Origin: Tundrisphaera lichenicola
GTDB taxonomy: Bacteria > Planctomycetota > Planctomycetia > Isosphaerales > Isosphaeraceae
Length of the DNA stretch: 64,000 nt
Direction: 5' to 3'
Assembly (NCBI RefSeq): GCF_051175385.1
Contig: NZ_CP195106.1
Span: 2,604,001-2,668,000 of the forward strand
A program made the position numbers and the translations under genes. Positions 21,118 to 29,297 of this stretch are shown here, in pieces. Position 1 is the first letter of the stretch; every line of letters starts with the position of its first letter. The notes below the pieces were generated by a model. That model worked only from the letters and a program-made list of their open reading frames with translations, was not told where the DNA came from and did not search any database.

Positions 21118-21978
21118 ATGGGTATCCGCTACTACAAACCGACCAGTCCCGGACGGCGTAATGCGTCGGTCAGCGACTTCTCGGAATTGACCGACAAGAA
21201 CAAGAAGCCCGAAAAAAGCCTGACCGAACCGCTCCGAAAGACCGGCGGCCGGAACAACCAGGGGTTCATCACCGCTCGACATCGCGGTGGCGGCCACAAG
21301 CGGATGTACCGGATCATCGACTTCAAGCGGAACGACCACGACGGGATCCCGGCCCAGGTCACTCACATCGAGTACGACCCGAACCGCTCGGCGCGGATCG
21401 CCTTGCTGGTCTTCCCCGATGGGGTCAAGCGATACATCATCGCTCCCGAGGGGCTGAAAGCGGGCATGACCGTCACCAGCGGACCGACCGCCGAGCCGAA
21501 GGTGGGCAACTGCCTCCCGCTCTCCAAGATCCCGACCGGCCTGTCGATCCATAACCTGGAGATGCAGCCCGGTGGCGGTGCCAAGCTCTGTCGATCGGCC
21601 GGCGTGGGAGCGACCCTGACGGCTCGAGAAGGCACCTGGGCCCAGATCACCCTTCCTTCGGGCGAGGTCCGCCGGATCCCGGCCGCTTGTCGGGCCACGA
21701 TCGGGATGGTCGGCAACTCCGACCACATGAACATCACCCTGGGGAAGGCGGGCCGGAAGCGTTGGCTCGGTCGCCGGCCCCACACCCGAGGCGTTGCGAT
21801 GAACCCCGTCGACCACCCGATGGGTGGCGGCGAAGGCCGAACCTCGGGCGGACGAAACCCGTGCTCGCCCACCGGCAAGCTCGCCAAGGGCGGCAAGACC
21901 CGCCGTCGTCGGAAGCCGTCGAACTCGGCGATCATCCGTCGTCGCCGGAGCGTCCGATACGGCCAACTCAAGGTCTAA
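21118..21978 (+). CDS. rplB: 50S ribosomal protein L2 (uL2)
   Basis: A 286-aa protein essential for subunit joining and the peptidyl transferase centre. It starts MGIRYYKPTSPGRRNASV and carries GGRNNQGFITARHRGGGHKR. The catalytic-centre region GVAMNPVDHPMGGGEGRTSGGRNPCSPTGK holds the conserved His of the VDHPHGGGEG-type motif region, although the usual second His is Met here (HPMGGG). Confidence 0.97.
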   Translation: MGIRYYKPTSPGRRNASVSDFSELTDKNKKPEKSLTEPLRKTGGRNNQGFITARHRGGGHKRMYRIIDFKRNDHDGIPAQVTHIEYDPNRSARIALLVFPDGVKRYIIAPEGLKAGMTVTSGPTAEPKVGNCLPLSKIPTGLSIHNLEMQPGGGAKLCRSAGVGATLTAREGTWAQITLPSGEVRRIPAACRATIGMVGNSDHMNITLGKAGRKRWLGRRPHTRGVAMNPVDHPMGGGEGRTSGGRNPCSPTGKLAKGGKTRRRRKPSNSAIIRRRRSVRYGQLKV

Positions 21979-22055
21979 TCCAAGCCGACCGGCCCGCGCC
22001 GGAACGCCCTAGTGATTGTCGTTTTATTCGATTACGAGTCAGCAGGTTATCATCG

Positions 22056-22089
22056 CCCCGCATTGCGGGGTTATTGACCCCGAGGGGTC
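22056..22089 (+). other. Two small hairpins in the rplB-rpsS spacer
   Basis: CCCCGC-ATT-GCGGGG (22056-22070) is followed by TTATT and then GACCCC-GA-GGGGTC (22076-22089). The second overlaps the region where the rpsS ribosome site must lie, so these may affect rpsS translation. The first resembles a weak intrinsic terminator. Confidence 0.45.
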
Positions 22090-22104
22090 GGGGACCGGAG
22101 ATCC

Positions 22105-22386
22105 ATGGGACGCTCGTTGAAGAAAGGTCCGTACGTCGTCGAGCGGTTGCTCGAGAAGGTGTACAAGACCGAGAATACCGGTAATCGCGAGCCCATCAAG
22201 ACCTGGGCCCGCGCCTGCACGATCGTGCCCGAGTTCATCGGCAAGAACTTTGCCATCCATAACGGGCGGAACTTCATCAAGCTGTATGTGACCGAAGATA
22301 TGGTCGGCCACAAGCTCGGCGAGTTCGCCCCGACCCGGACCTTCCGGGGTCACGGCGGCAAGGCGGGCAAGGGCGGGAAGCGTTAA
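22105..22386 (+). CDS. rpsS: 30S ribosomal protein S19 (uS19)
   Basis: A 93-aa head protein starting MGRSLKKGPYVVERLLEK, with TWARACTIVPEFIGKNFAIHNGRNFIKLYVTEDMVGHKLGEFAPTRTFRGH. It is of normal length and stands between rplB and rplV. Confidence 0.97.
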   Translation: MGRSLKKGPYVVERLLEKVYKTENTGNREPIKTWARACTIVPEFIGKNFAIHNGRNFIKLYVTEDMVGHKLGEFAPTRTFRGHGGKAGKGGKR

Positions 22387-22531
22387 GTCGGCCGAGAATT
22401 ACCAGTCGGGGTTCGGGGATACGGAAGCCATAGCCACCAAAGGGGAGGACGGGAGGGTCGGGACGCACGGTCAACGGGGCTTCGTCCCCCACGAGCTTGA
22501 GTCACGATTCGCGAGTCCTTAAGAGCGTCAC

Positions 22532-22921
22532 ATGCCGTCCTATACAGCCACCCACCGCTTCGCCCGGATCTCGGTGAGGAAGCTCCGGCCTATCCTCGAC
22601 CTCATCCGTGGCAAATACGCCGACGATGCGGTCGATATCCTCCGGTACATGCCCCACCGAGGGGCCCGGATGATCGAACAGGCCTTGAAAAGTGCCATGG
22701 CCAACGCCGAAGACAAGGGCGTCCGAAATGTCGGCGACCTGATCATCTCGGACGCCCGAGGCGACGGCGGGCCGATGTTCAAGCGTCTCATGCCTCGTGC
22801 CCGCGGCATGGCGTACATGATTCGCCGCAGAAGCGCTCACATCATCATCGCTCTCTCCGACCTGGAAACCTACCTGTCGCGCGGCGCGACGGCGGTGGCC
22901 GCGGAAGCGGATCGGGATTAA
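22532..22921 (+). CDS. rplV: 50S ribosomal protein L22 (uL22)
   Basis: A 129-aa tunnel-wall protein. It has RFARISVRKLRPILDLIRGK and the beta-hairpin loop DGGPMFKRLMPRARGMAYMIRRRSAHI that lines the exit tunnel. A 145-bp spacer precedes it. rpsC starts 15 bp after its stop. Confidence 0.96.
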   Translation: MPSYTATHRFARISVRKLRPILDLIRGKYADDAVDILRYMPHRGARMIEQALKSAMANAEDKGVRNVGDLIISDARGDGGPMFKRLMPRARGMAYMIRRRSAHIIIALSDLETYLSRGATAVAAEADRD

Positions 22922-22936
22922 ACCAAGGACCACACG

Positions 22937-23641
22937 ATGGGCCAGAAGATCAATCCGACCGGCTTCCGCGTCGGCATCATGGAAGACTGGCGGAGCCGCT
23001 GGTACGCTTCGAAGCACGAGTTCTCCGACCTCTTGGTCGAAGACTTCAAGATTCGAAAATTCATCAAAGGTAAGTACAGCTACGCCGGGATCCCGCGGAT
23101 CGAGATCGAGCGAACCCGCGATGCCGTGACCGTCCTGCTCTTCACCGCCCGCCCGGGCGTGATCATCGGCCGCAAGGGGGCCGAGGTCGAGAAGCTCCAG
23201 GAAGAGCTCCAGACGCTCACCGGTCGCCGGATCGAGATCAAGATCCAGGAAGTGACCCGGCCCGAGATCGAGGCCCAGCTGATCAGCGAGGATATCGCGG
23301 AACAGCTCAAGAAGCGTTCGAGCTTCCGACGTACCATGAAGCGTGCTCTCGAGCAGACCATGGACGGCGGGGCCCGGGGCGTCAAGATTCAATTGTCGGG
23401 CCGACTGGGCGGCTCGGAAATGTCGCGGACCGAGGTGGCCAATCTCGGGTCGATCCCCCTGAGCACGCTCCGGGCGAAGATCGACTACGGGTTTTCGGAA
23501 GCCAAGACCGCGCAAGGCCACATCGGCATCAAGGTGTGGGTCAACCAAGGCGATCACTTGAAGGTGGAGGGGACGACCGATGCCACTGATGCCCAAGCGG
23601 GTCAAGTACCGAAAAAGCCAAAAAGGCCGCGTAAGAGGTAA
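22937..23641 (+). CDS. rpsC: 30S ribosomal protein S3 (uS3)
   Basis: A 234-aa protein at the mRNA entry site. It starts MGQKINPTGFRVGI and has the KH-domain GxxG region GVIIGRKGAEVEKLQEEL, then GARGVKIQLSGRLGGSEMSRTE. The last 20 or so residues (basic, PKKPKRPRKR) are translated from DNA that also encodes the start of rplP in another frame. Confidence 0.97.
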   Translation: MGQKINPTGFRVGIMEDWRSRWYASKHEFSDLLVEDFKIRKFIKGKYSYAGIPRIEIERTRDAVTVLLFTARPGVIIGRKGAEVEKLQEELQTLTGRRIEIKIQEVTRPEIEAQLISEDIAEQLKKRSSFRRTMKRALEQTMDGGARGVKIQLSGRLGGSEMSRTEVANLGSIPLSTLRAKIDYGFSEAKTAQGHIGIKVWVNQGDHLKVEGTTDATDAQAGQVPKKPKRPRKR

Positions 23642-23999
23642 TGCGACCCGCGGCAACTACGTTGCCTTCGGGGAGTTCGGCCTCCAGACGCTCGAGCCTG
23701 GCAAGATCAGCGCCCAAACCATCGAGGCGGGCCGAATTGTGGGCAGCCAGTCCGTCAAGGGCGGCGGCAAGCTCTACATCCGGATCTTCCCGCACAAGAG
23801 CGTGACCTCGATCCCGGCCGAAACCCGAATGGGCAAAGGCAAAGGCGAGGTTGAGTACTGGGCGGCCGTGGTCAAGCCCGGCACCGTGCTGTTCGAACTC
23901 GGCGGGGTGAGCGAGGAAGTGGCCCGGGCCACCTTCGCCCGCGTCGCCTACAAGTTGCCCGTCCGCTGCCGTTTTGTGACACGTCGGCCGACCGTTTGA
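23580..23999 (+). CDS. rplP: 50S ribosomal protein L16 (uL16)
   Basis: A 139-aa protein that helps position A-site tRNA. It starts MPLMPKRVKYRKSQKGRVRGNATRGNYVAFGEFGLQ, which matches the family N-terminus and forces a 62-nt out-of-frame overlap with rpsC (53 nt if the second ATG is used). No ATG beyond the overlap would keep the conserved N-terminus. Confidence 0.95.
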   Translation: MPLMPKRVKYRKSQKGRVRGNATRGNYVAFGEFGLQTLEPGKISAQTIEAGRIVGSQSVKGGGKLYIRIFPHKSVTSIPAETRMGKGKGEVEYWAAVVKPGTVLFELGGVSEEVARATFARVAYKLPVRCRFVTRRPTV

Positions 24000-24042
24000 C
24001 GCGGCCCGGATGCGACCGATGGCCGTCCCGAAGGAAGATGTC

Positions 24043-24270
24043 ATGAGCAAGCCCGCCGAACTCCGCGAGCAGAGCGACGAGCAACTTGATCTGCTGCTCC
24101 GCGAGACCCAGACGAACATGTTCCGCCTCCGGCTGCAGAGCGAGACCGAACGCCTGGAAGCCCCCAGCGAGATCATCAAGGCCAAGCGCGAGATCGCCCG
24201 GATCAAGACGATCCTCCGCCTCCGCGAAATCGATCGGGAACGGGCGGCCGTCCTCGCCCCGACCTCTTAA
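24043..24270 (+). CDS. rpmC: 50S ribosomal protein L29 (uL29)
   Basis: A 75-aa two-helix protein at the tunnel exit. The start at MSKPAELREQSDEQL is preceded by AAGGAAG 5 nt away; an upstream in-frame Met lacks such a site. The conserved motif ETQTNMFRLRLQ and a basic second helix (KAKREIARIKTILR) are present. Confidence 0.93.
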   Translation: MSKPAELREQSDEQLDLLLRETQTNMFRLRLQSETERLEAPSEIIKAKREIARIKTILRLREIDRERAAVLAPTS

Positions 24271-24291
24271 ACTTCTCCCCGGTGCCACGCG

Positions 24292-24627
24292 ATGAGCCAG
24301 TCGACCCCCACTCCCGAGACCGAGGTCCGAAGCCGTCGGAAGACGGAAATCGGAACCGTGACGTCTGATAAGATGAACAAGACCCGTCGGGTCGAGGTCG
24401 ACCGCCTCGTCCCGCACCCCAAGTACGGCAAGTTCCTCAAGCGTCGGACCGTCTGCCACGCCCACGACGAGGCCAATGAAACCCACATCGGCGACCTCGT
24501 GGAGATCATGGAGACCCGGCCGCTTTCCAAGCTGAAGCGCTGGCGGATTGTCCGGATCGTCCGACCGGGTGCCCAGCAGGCCCTGGCCGGCGAAGGCGAG
24601 GCCGCCAAATCGGTCGTCGAGTCCTGA
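24292..24627 (+). CDS. rpsQ: 30S ribosomal protein S17 (uS17)
   Basis: A 111-aa protein. The OB-fold core runs from RRKTEIGTVTSDKMNKTRRVEVDRLVPHPKYGKFLKRRTVCHAHDE to GDLVEIMETRPLSKLKRWRIVRIV. It has a short N-terminal extension and an Ala/Glu-rich tail relative to E. coli S17. Confidence 0.95.
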   Translation: MSQSTPTPETEVRSRRKTEIGTVTSDKMNKTRRVEVDRLVPHPKYGKFLKRRTVCHAHDEANETHIGDLVEIMETRPLSKLKRWRIVRIVRPGAQQALAGEGEAAKSVVES

Positions 24628-24639
24628 ACTTTTCCTGAC

Positions 24640-24720
24640 TAGAGTTGAGTGGTTAGTGGCCAGTCTGATCAGCCTCCGATGCGGCCCTACCCTTCCTCTC
24701 ACTGACCGCTGACCACTCCT
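24640..24720 (+). repeat. Heptad-repeat inverted arms, rpsQ-rplN spacer
   Basis: The left arm is a run of related 7-mers (AGAGTTG, AGTGGTT, AGTGGCC from 24641). The right arm (24699-24719) reads on the other strand as AGTGGTC, AGCGGTC, AGTGAGA. The two arms can pair into a long imperfect hairpin in the transcript. Confidence 0.65.
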
Positions 24721-24731
24721 TCGGGTGTCCC

Positions 24732-25112
24732 ATGATCCAGATGCAAACGCGGCTCGACGTGGCCGACAACACCGGGGCCAAGGAAGTCATGTGCTTCAAG
24801 GTGCTCGGCGGCAGCGCCTCGCACTACAAGAGGCGTGTGGCCGGACTCGGCGATGTGATCATCGCCAGCGTCAAGAAGGCCAGCCCCGGCGGCGATGTCA
24901 AGGCCGGCGACGTGGTCCGTTGCGTCGTGGTCCGGGTCCGCAGCTCGACCCGGCGCGTCGACGGCTCGTACATCAAGTTCGACCGCAACGCCGTCGTCCT
25001 GATCGACAACGACAAGAACCCTCGCGGGACTCGGATCTTCGGGGCAATCGCCCGCGAACTCCGCGACCGGCAATTCATGAAGATCATCAGCCTGGCCTCC
25101 GAGGTGGTCTGA
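24732..25112 (+). CDS. rplN: 50S ribosomal protein L14 (uL14)
   Basis: A 126-aa subunit-interface protein: MIQMQTRLDVADNTGAKEVMCFKVLGGS, then FDRNAVVLIDNDKNPRGTRIFGAIARELR. It is slightly longer than the usual 122 residues because of short insertions. It follows the heptad-repeat spacer. Confidence 0.96.
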   Translation: MIQMQTRLDVADNTGAKEVMCFKVLGGSASHYKRRVAGLGDVIIASVKKASPGGDVKAGDVVRCVVVRVRSSTRRVDGSYIKFDRNAVVLIDNDKNPRGTRIFGAIARELRDRQFMKIISLASEVV

Positions 25113-25154
25113 GCCAGCCTGGCCCTTCCCCCGCACCAAGCAACGAGCCTTGTT

Positions 25155-25523
25155 ATGCTTATCCGAAAAGACGATCAGGTCGAAGTGATCACCGGCGACG
25201 ACAAGGGTTCCCCTTCCGCCCGGAAGATCGCCAAGGTGCTCCGCGTCCTCCCCGAGAAGAACAAGATCCTCGTCGAGGGGGTCAACCGGGTTTACAAGCA
25301 CCTGAAGCCCGGTGCCAAAAATCAGCAGGGTGGCCGGCTCTCCAAGGAGATGCCGATCGACGCCTCCAACGTCATGCTGCTCTGCCCCTCGTGCAACCGA
25401 GGTGTCCGCGTTGGGCATCGGTTCACCGATGAGGGGCGGAAGCAACGCTATTGCAAGTCGTGCTCGACCTCGCTCGGCGATGTCGGCCCGGCCAAGACCT
25501 CACGGGCCGCCGGCAAGGCTTGA
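25155..25523 (+). CDS. rplX: 50S ribosomal protein L24 (uL24)
   Basis: A 122-aa assembly-initiator protein. It has an N-terminal KOW motif (RKDDQVEVITGDDKGSPSARKIAKVL) and a C-terminal zinc-ribbon-like element (CPSC...CKSC). The Ser-Pro-Ser after DDKG stands where most L24 have Lys-Gly, a small departure in the KOW loop. Confidence 0.94.
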   Translation: MLIRKDDQVEVITGDDKGSPSARKIAKVLRVLPEKNKILVEGVNRVYKHLKPGAKNQQGGRLSKEMPIDASNVMLLCPSCNRGVRVGHRFTDEGRKQRYCKSCSTSLGDVGPAKTSRAAGKA

Positions 25524-25623
25524 TCGTCGGATCACCTTGGGACCGGAAGTCTGTTACACTTAGAATTATTGATCGCCGTTCGGTTGGCCCCGCGCTCGGT
25601 CGCGACGGAGAAGGTGACGTCCC

Positions 25624-26187
25624 ATGGCTCGCTTGATGGATCACTACAATACGACGGTCGCGACCGAACTGGCGACCAAGTTCGGCGTCACCAACAAGAT
25701 GGCGATCCCGAAGCTCGAAAAGATCGTCATCAACATGGGCGTCGGCCGCGCCACCCAGGATAAGGCGTTGATCGATGCGGCCGTTGATAGCCTGACCAAG
25801 ATCTCCGGCCAGAAGCCGATGGTCACCAAGGCCAAGACCTCCGTGGCCGGCTTCCGGCTCCGCGAAGGCAACGAAATCGGCTGCAAGGTGACTCTCCGCG
25901 GCAAGCGGATGTACGAGTTCCTTGACCGCCTCGTCTCGATCGCCTTGCCTCGTATCCGCGACTTCCGCGGAGTGAATCCGAACAGCTTCGATGGGCACGG
26001 CAACTACACGCTTGGCCTGGCCGAGCAGGTCGTCTTCCCCGAGATCGACGCCGACCGGCTCCAGCACACCCAGGGCATGGATATCACGATCGTGACCTCG
26101 GGCAAGACCGATGATCAGGCTCGCGAGCTCCTTCGCGCCTTCGGGATGCCGTTCCGGGCCCCGAAGACCAAGGGCGACCCGAAGTGA
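25624..26187 (+). CDS. rplE: 50S ribosomal protein L5 (uL5)
   Basis: A 187-aa 5S rRNA-binding protein. It contains NKMAIPKLEKIVINMGVGRATQD, ISGQKPMVTKAKTSVAGFRLREG and IRDFRGVNPNSFDGHGNYTLGLAEQVVFPEI. About 70 bp upstream there is a TACACT box (25555-25560) like the -10 of the S10 and rpsL promoters but without a good -35, so an internal promoter is possible but unproven. Confidence 0.96.
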   Translation: MARLMDHYNTTVATELATKFGVTNKMAIPKLEKIVINMGVGRATQDKALIDAAVDSLTKISGQKPMVTKAKTSVAGFRLREGNEIGCKVTLRGKRMYEFLDRLVSIALPRIRDFRGVNPNSFDGHGNYTLGLAEQVVFPEIDADRLQHTQGMDITIVTSGKTDDQARELLRAFGMPFRAPKTKGDPK

Positions 26188-26234
26188 TCCGACCCCGCCA
26201 TCGAATGAACCGCCGCACCGGACCCTGGTGAGAC

Positions 26235-26420
26235 ATGTCGACCAAAGCCCAGATGATCCGATCGCAAACCCCTCGCAAGTTCGCGGTCCAGCACCGGAAC
26301 CGCTGCAAGCTCTGCGGTCGGCCCCGCGCTGTCTATCGCAAGTTCGGCGTCTGCCGGATCTGCTTCCGGAACCTGGCCGCCCGCGGCCTGATCCCGGGTG
26401 TCAAGAAGGCGAGCTGGTGA
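26235..26420 (+). CDS. rpsN: 30S ribosomal protein S14, zinc-binding form (uS14)
   Basis: A 61-aa short, zinc-binding S14: CKLC and CRIC in RNRCKLCGRPRAVYRKFGVCRICFRNLAARGLIPGVKKASW. This is the C+ type, half the length of E. coli S14. It stands in the normal spc position between rplE and rpsH. Confidence 0.96.
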   Translation: MSTKAQMIRSQTPRKFAVQHRNRCKLCGRPRAVYRKFGVCRICFRNLAARGLIPGVKKASW

Positions 26421-26524
26421 GCTTCGTCCTCGACCCGAGTTTGCCCGTCGCGCCGACGTCCTTCGTTCCCTCGAACGTTTCGAGAACTGGACGTTACCCG
26501 CGGCGGAGTTGAGACCGACCTGCC

Positions 26525-26920
26525 ATGATGACCGATCCTGTCGCCGACATGTTGACGAGGATCCGCAATGCCACGCGGATCGAGAAGCCGCTGGTCGACA
26601 TGCCCAGCTCGAAACTTCGCAAGGCCATCGCCCAGGTCCTCAAGGATGAAGGATATATCTGGGACTTCGAGGAGATCGAGACCGTCCCGTCGCGGACGCT
26701 CCGGCTCCAGATGAAGTACGGCCCGAATGGCGAGCGTCTGATCACCAAGATCGACCGGGTCAGCAAGCCGGGTTGCCGGAAATATACCGGCTACAAGGAT
26801 CTCAAGCCGGTCCTCGGCGGCATGGGTATCCAGATCCTGAGCACTCCCAAGGGCGTGATCAGCGACCGAAGGGCCAAGGCCGAGAAGGTCGGTGGCGAAT
26901 TGCTGGCCCTGATCCATTGA
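26525..26920 (+). CDS. rpsH: 30S ribosomal protein S8 (uS8)
   Basis: A 131-aa 16S rRNA-binding protein starting MMTDPVADMLTRIRNATR and ending in the signature GMGIQILSTPKGVISDRRAKAEKVGGELLALI. In E. coli S8 represses the spc mRNA near rplE. The spacer after it carries GGGTGA/TCACCC (26938-26953) and other small hairpins. Confidence 0.96.
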   Translation: MMTDPVADMLTRIRNATRIEKPLVDMPSSKLRKAIAQVLKDEGYIWDFEEIETVPSRTLRLQMKYGPNGERLITKIDRVSKPGCRKYTGYKDLKPVLGGMGIQILSTPKGVISDRRAKAEKVGGELLALIH

Positions 26921-27057
26921 TCCGAAATCCCCGACTCGGGTGAGGGCTCACCCACGGTCCGCCGGCAAGCGTTGCCGATCGTTGATCCGGACCGCCCTCC
27001 CCTTCCTGGCTTGTTGTTTCGGGCTGCGAATCCCGAACCGAGAAGATTGAGGCACCC

Positions 27058-27609
27058 ATGTCCCGTATCGGACGTAAGCCGGTCGTCGTTCCGGCCAACG
27101 TGAAGGTTTCGATCGCCGACTCGACGATCCAGGTCGAGGGGCCCAAGGGCAAGCTCTCGTTCACCCACCGCGAGTCGATCGGCGTTCAATACGACGAGGC
27201 CGGCAAGCAGGTGCTCGTGACTCGGGGCGATGACGAGCGAGAAAATCGCGCACTTCATGGCCTGACCCGGAGCCTGATCGCCAACATGGTCGAGGGCGTC
27301 ACCAACGGCTATACCAAGAAGCTCGAGATCGTCGGGGTTGGTTACCAGGCCCAGTTGAAGAAAGCCAACACGGTCGCTCTTCAGGTCGGTTTCGCCAATC
27401 AGGTCGTGCTGGAAGCCCCCCCCGGGGTGACCGTGGTCGTCCCCGACCCCACCCACGTCGTGATCAGCGGCTCCGATAAACAGGCCGTTGGCCAGTTTGC
27501 CGCCGTGGTCCGGAAGGTCCGCCCGCCCGAGCCGTACAAGGGCAAGGGGATCCGTTACGAGGGCGAGGTCGTCCGCCGCAAGGCCGGCAAGGCCTTCGGT
27601 GCCAAGTAA
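27058..27609 (+). CDS. rplF: 50S ribosomal protein L6 (uL6)
   Basis: A 183-aa protein at the sarcin-ricin loop. It starts MSRIGRKPVVVPANVKVSI, with VEGPKGKLSF and the C-terminal signature RPPEPYKGKGIRYEGEVVRRKAGKAFGAK. A 137-bp spacer separates it from rpsH. Confidence 0.96.
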   Translation: MSRIGRKPVVVPANVKVSIADSTIQVEGPKGKLSFTHRESIGVQYDEAGKQVLVTRGDDERENRALHGLTRSLIANMVEGVTNGYTKKLEIVGVGYQAQLKKANTVALQVGFANQVVLEAPPGVTVVVPDPTHVVISGSDKQAVGQFAAVVRKVRPPEPYKGKGIRYEGEVVRRKAGKAFGAK

Positions 27610-27717
27610 ACTCATCCTGAAGGTGCTTCGCCCTCAGAATCTCTCTCAAGCTGGGGCTGGGCGTCCGGTCGGAATCGGCCGCCCCGGAACCCCCCTCGTG
27701 TCGATAAGGACCGTCCG

Positions 27718-28086
27718 GTGAAACAGCGCGAACTCGTCAACGTCCGGCGCCTCCGCCGCCAGCGCCACGTCCGCAAGCGGCTTCATGGGACCACCGAACG
27801 GCCTCGATTGGCCGTCTTCCGGAGTTCCAAGCATATCTACGTCCAGATCATCAACGACGACACCGGCACCACCTTGGCTTCGGCCAGCACCCTCGATCCC
27901 GAAATCCGCGGGACCACCCCTTATGGTGGGAACAAATCCGCCGCTGCGGTCGTCGGACGGGTTGTCGCGGAGCGAGCCAAGCAAGCCGGTATTGACAAGG
28001 TTTGCTTCGACCGTCGAAGCTACAAGTATCATGGCCGGATCCAGACCCTGGCCGACGCCGCGCGAGAAGCGGGCCTTTCGTTCTGA
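27718..28086 (+). CDS. rplR: 50S ribosomal protein L18 (uL18)
   Basis: A 122-aa 5S rRNA-binding protein: RVRKRL-type N-terminus (RQRHVRKRLHGTTERPRLAVFRSSKHIYVQIINDD) and FDRRSYKYHGRIQTLADAAREAGLSF. It starts at GTG with AAGGA 8 nt upstream. A heptad-repeat spacer follows. Confidence 0.95.
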   Translation: MKQRELVNVRRLRRQRHVRKRLHGTTERPRLAVFRSSKHIYVQIINDDTGTTLASASTLDPEIRGTTPYGGNKSAAAVVGRVVAERAKQAGIDKVCFDRRSYKYHGRIQTLADAAREAGLSF

Positions 28087-28092
28087 ACATTC

Positions 28093-28220
28093 GGAGTGGC
28101 TAGTGGTTAGTGGCTAGTTATCAGCCAGAGGATTGATCCTTTATCGAGATCGGGACAGTGGTCGGCGTCTCGGTGGTCGTGCCTTGATGGCCACTAGCCC
28201 CTGATCACTAACCACTATTC
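28093..28220 (+). repeat. Heptad-repeat inverted arms, rplR-rpsE spacer
   Basis: The left arm is four consecutive 7-mers from 28095 (AGTGGCT, AGTGGTT, AGTGGCT, AGTTATC). The right arm (28189-28216) reads GGCCACT, AGCCCCT, GATCACT, AACCACT, the reverse complement of the same unit. The roughly 65 bp between them have no coding signal. This is the clearest example of the family in the window. Confidence 0.75.
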
Positions 28221-28226
28221 GAGGGT

Positions 28227-28724
28227 ATGACTGTGTCGAGCGACAATCGGGATCGAGATCGCGGGGAATGGTCGGAGAGCGTGGTGACCATTCGCCGCTG
28301 CGCCGCAGTAGTCAAGGGCGGTCGTCGTTTCAGCTTCAACGCCTTGGTGGTCGTGGGCAACGGCCGAGGCCAGGTGGCCTGGGGCTACGGCAAGGCCAAT
28401 GAAGTCCCCCCGTCGGTCGAGAAAGGCGTCAAGGACGCCCACAAGCAGATGAATCGGGTGAACCTCAAGGGCAGCACGATCCCTCACCGGGTGATCGGCA
28501 AGTTCGGGGCGGCCCGCGTCGTGATGCTCCCGGCCAGCCCCGGTACTGGCGTCATCGCCGGCGGTGCGGTCCGGGCTGTTGTCCAGGCGGCGGGGATCAC
28601 GGATATCCTGACCAAGAGCTACGGCTCCACCAATAAACTGAACATCGTCAAGGCGGCGATCAACGCCTTGAATCAGCTGCGGACCAAGGAAGAAGTCGCG
28701 CGGCTCCGGGGAGTGACCCTCTGA
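28227..28724 (+). CDS. rpsE: 30S ribosomal protein S5 (uS5)
   Basis: A 165-aa decoding-fidelity protein. It has VVKGGRRFSFNALVVVGNGRGQVAWGYGKANEVPPSVEKG (the spectinomycin-loop region) and ASPGTGVIAGGAVRAVVQAAGITDILTKSYGSTN. Its stop overlaps the rplO start by one base (TGATG). rpmD, which normally lies between the two, is absent. Confidence 0.96.
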   Translation: MTVSSDNRDRDRGEWSESVVTIRRCAAVVKGGRRFSFNALVVVGNGRGQVAWGYGKANEVPPSVEKGVKDAHKQMNRVNLKGSTIPHRVIGKFGAARVVMLPASPGTGVIAGGAVRAVVQAAGITDILTKSYGSTNKLNIVKAAINALNQLRTKEEVARLRGVTL

Positions 28725-29173
28725 TGCAGCTGCACGACGTCGACCAAGGGATCAATAAGTACAAGAAGCGCAAGCGTGTCGGCCGAGGCACCGGTTCGGG
28801 CCACGGCAAGACAGCCAGCAAGGGAGCCAAGGGGCACTCCTCCCGACAGGGGTTCAAGCAGAACCCACTGTTCGAGGGTGGACAGATGCCGTTGGCTCGA
28901 CGCGTTCCCAAGCGGGGATTCGTCAATGGCGCGTTCAAGAAGGATTTCGCAATCGTCAATCTCGAGAAAATCGTGCTCGCCTTCGAGGCGGGCGCGGTGA
29001 TCGACGAGGCCGCCCTCCGGGCCAAAGGCCTGGTCAAGGGCCGACATGACGATGGGGTGAAGATCCTCGGCGATGGCGAAGTCACCTTTGCCCTCACCAT
29101 CCACGCTCAAAAGTTCAGCGAGTCGGCCGTCTCCAAGATTACCGCCGCTGGCGGTTCGGCCATCCTCGTCTGA
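28724..29173 (+). CDS. rplO: 50S ribosomal protein L15 (uL15)
   Basis: A 149-aa 50S assembly protein with the glycine-rich N-terminus KKRKRVGRGTGSGHGKTASKGAKGHSSRQGF and FEGGQMPLARRVPKRGF. It starts within the rpsE stop codon, implying coupled translation. Confidence 0.96.
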   Translation: MQLHDVDQGINKYKKRKRVGRGTGSGHGKTASKGAKGHSSRQGFKQNPLFEGGQMPLARRVPKRGFVNGAFKKDFAIVNLEKIVLAFEAGAVIDEAALRAKGLVKGRHDDGVKILGDGEVTFALTIHAQKFSESAVSKITAAGGSAILV

Positions 29174-29191
29174 ATTGATCACTTATTCGGC

Positions 29192-29238
29192 GATTCGCGG
29201 TCAGCCGGCTGTCCTTTGTTTATCGCCGGACTGACCGC
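29192..29238 (+). repeat. Inverted repeat ahead of secY
   Basis: GCGGTCAGCCGGC (29197-29209) faces GCCGGACTGACCGC (29225-29238), leaving a 15-nt loop. The units resemble the AGTNNNC heptads in the neighbouring spacers but the array is shorter. Read-through to secY is expected; no T-run follows. Confidence 0.5.
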
Positions 29239-29297
29239 CTGCTTGCGCTCTTCCCCGGCCGACCGCCGATTGTTCGGAATCATCTCCAGGAGGAGTC

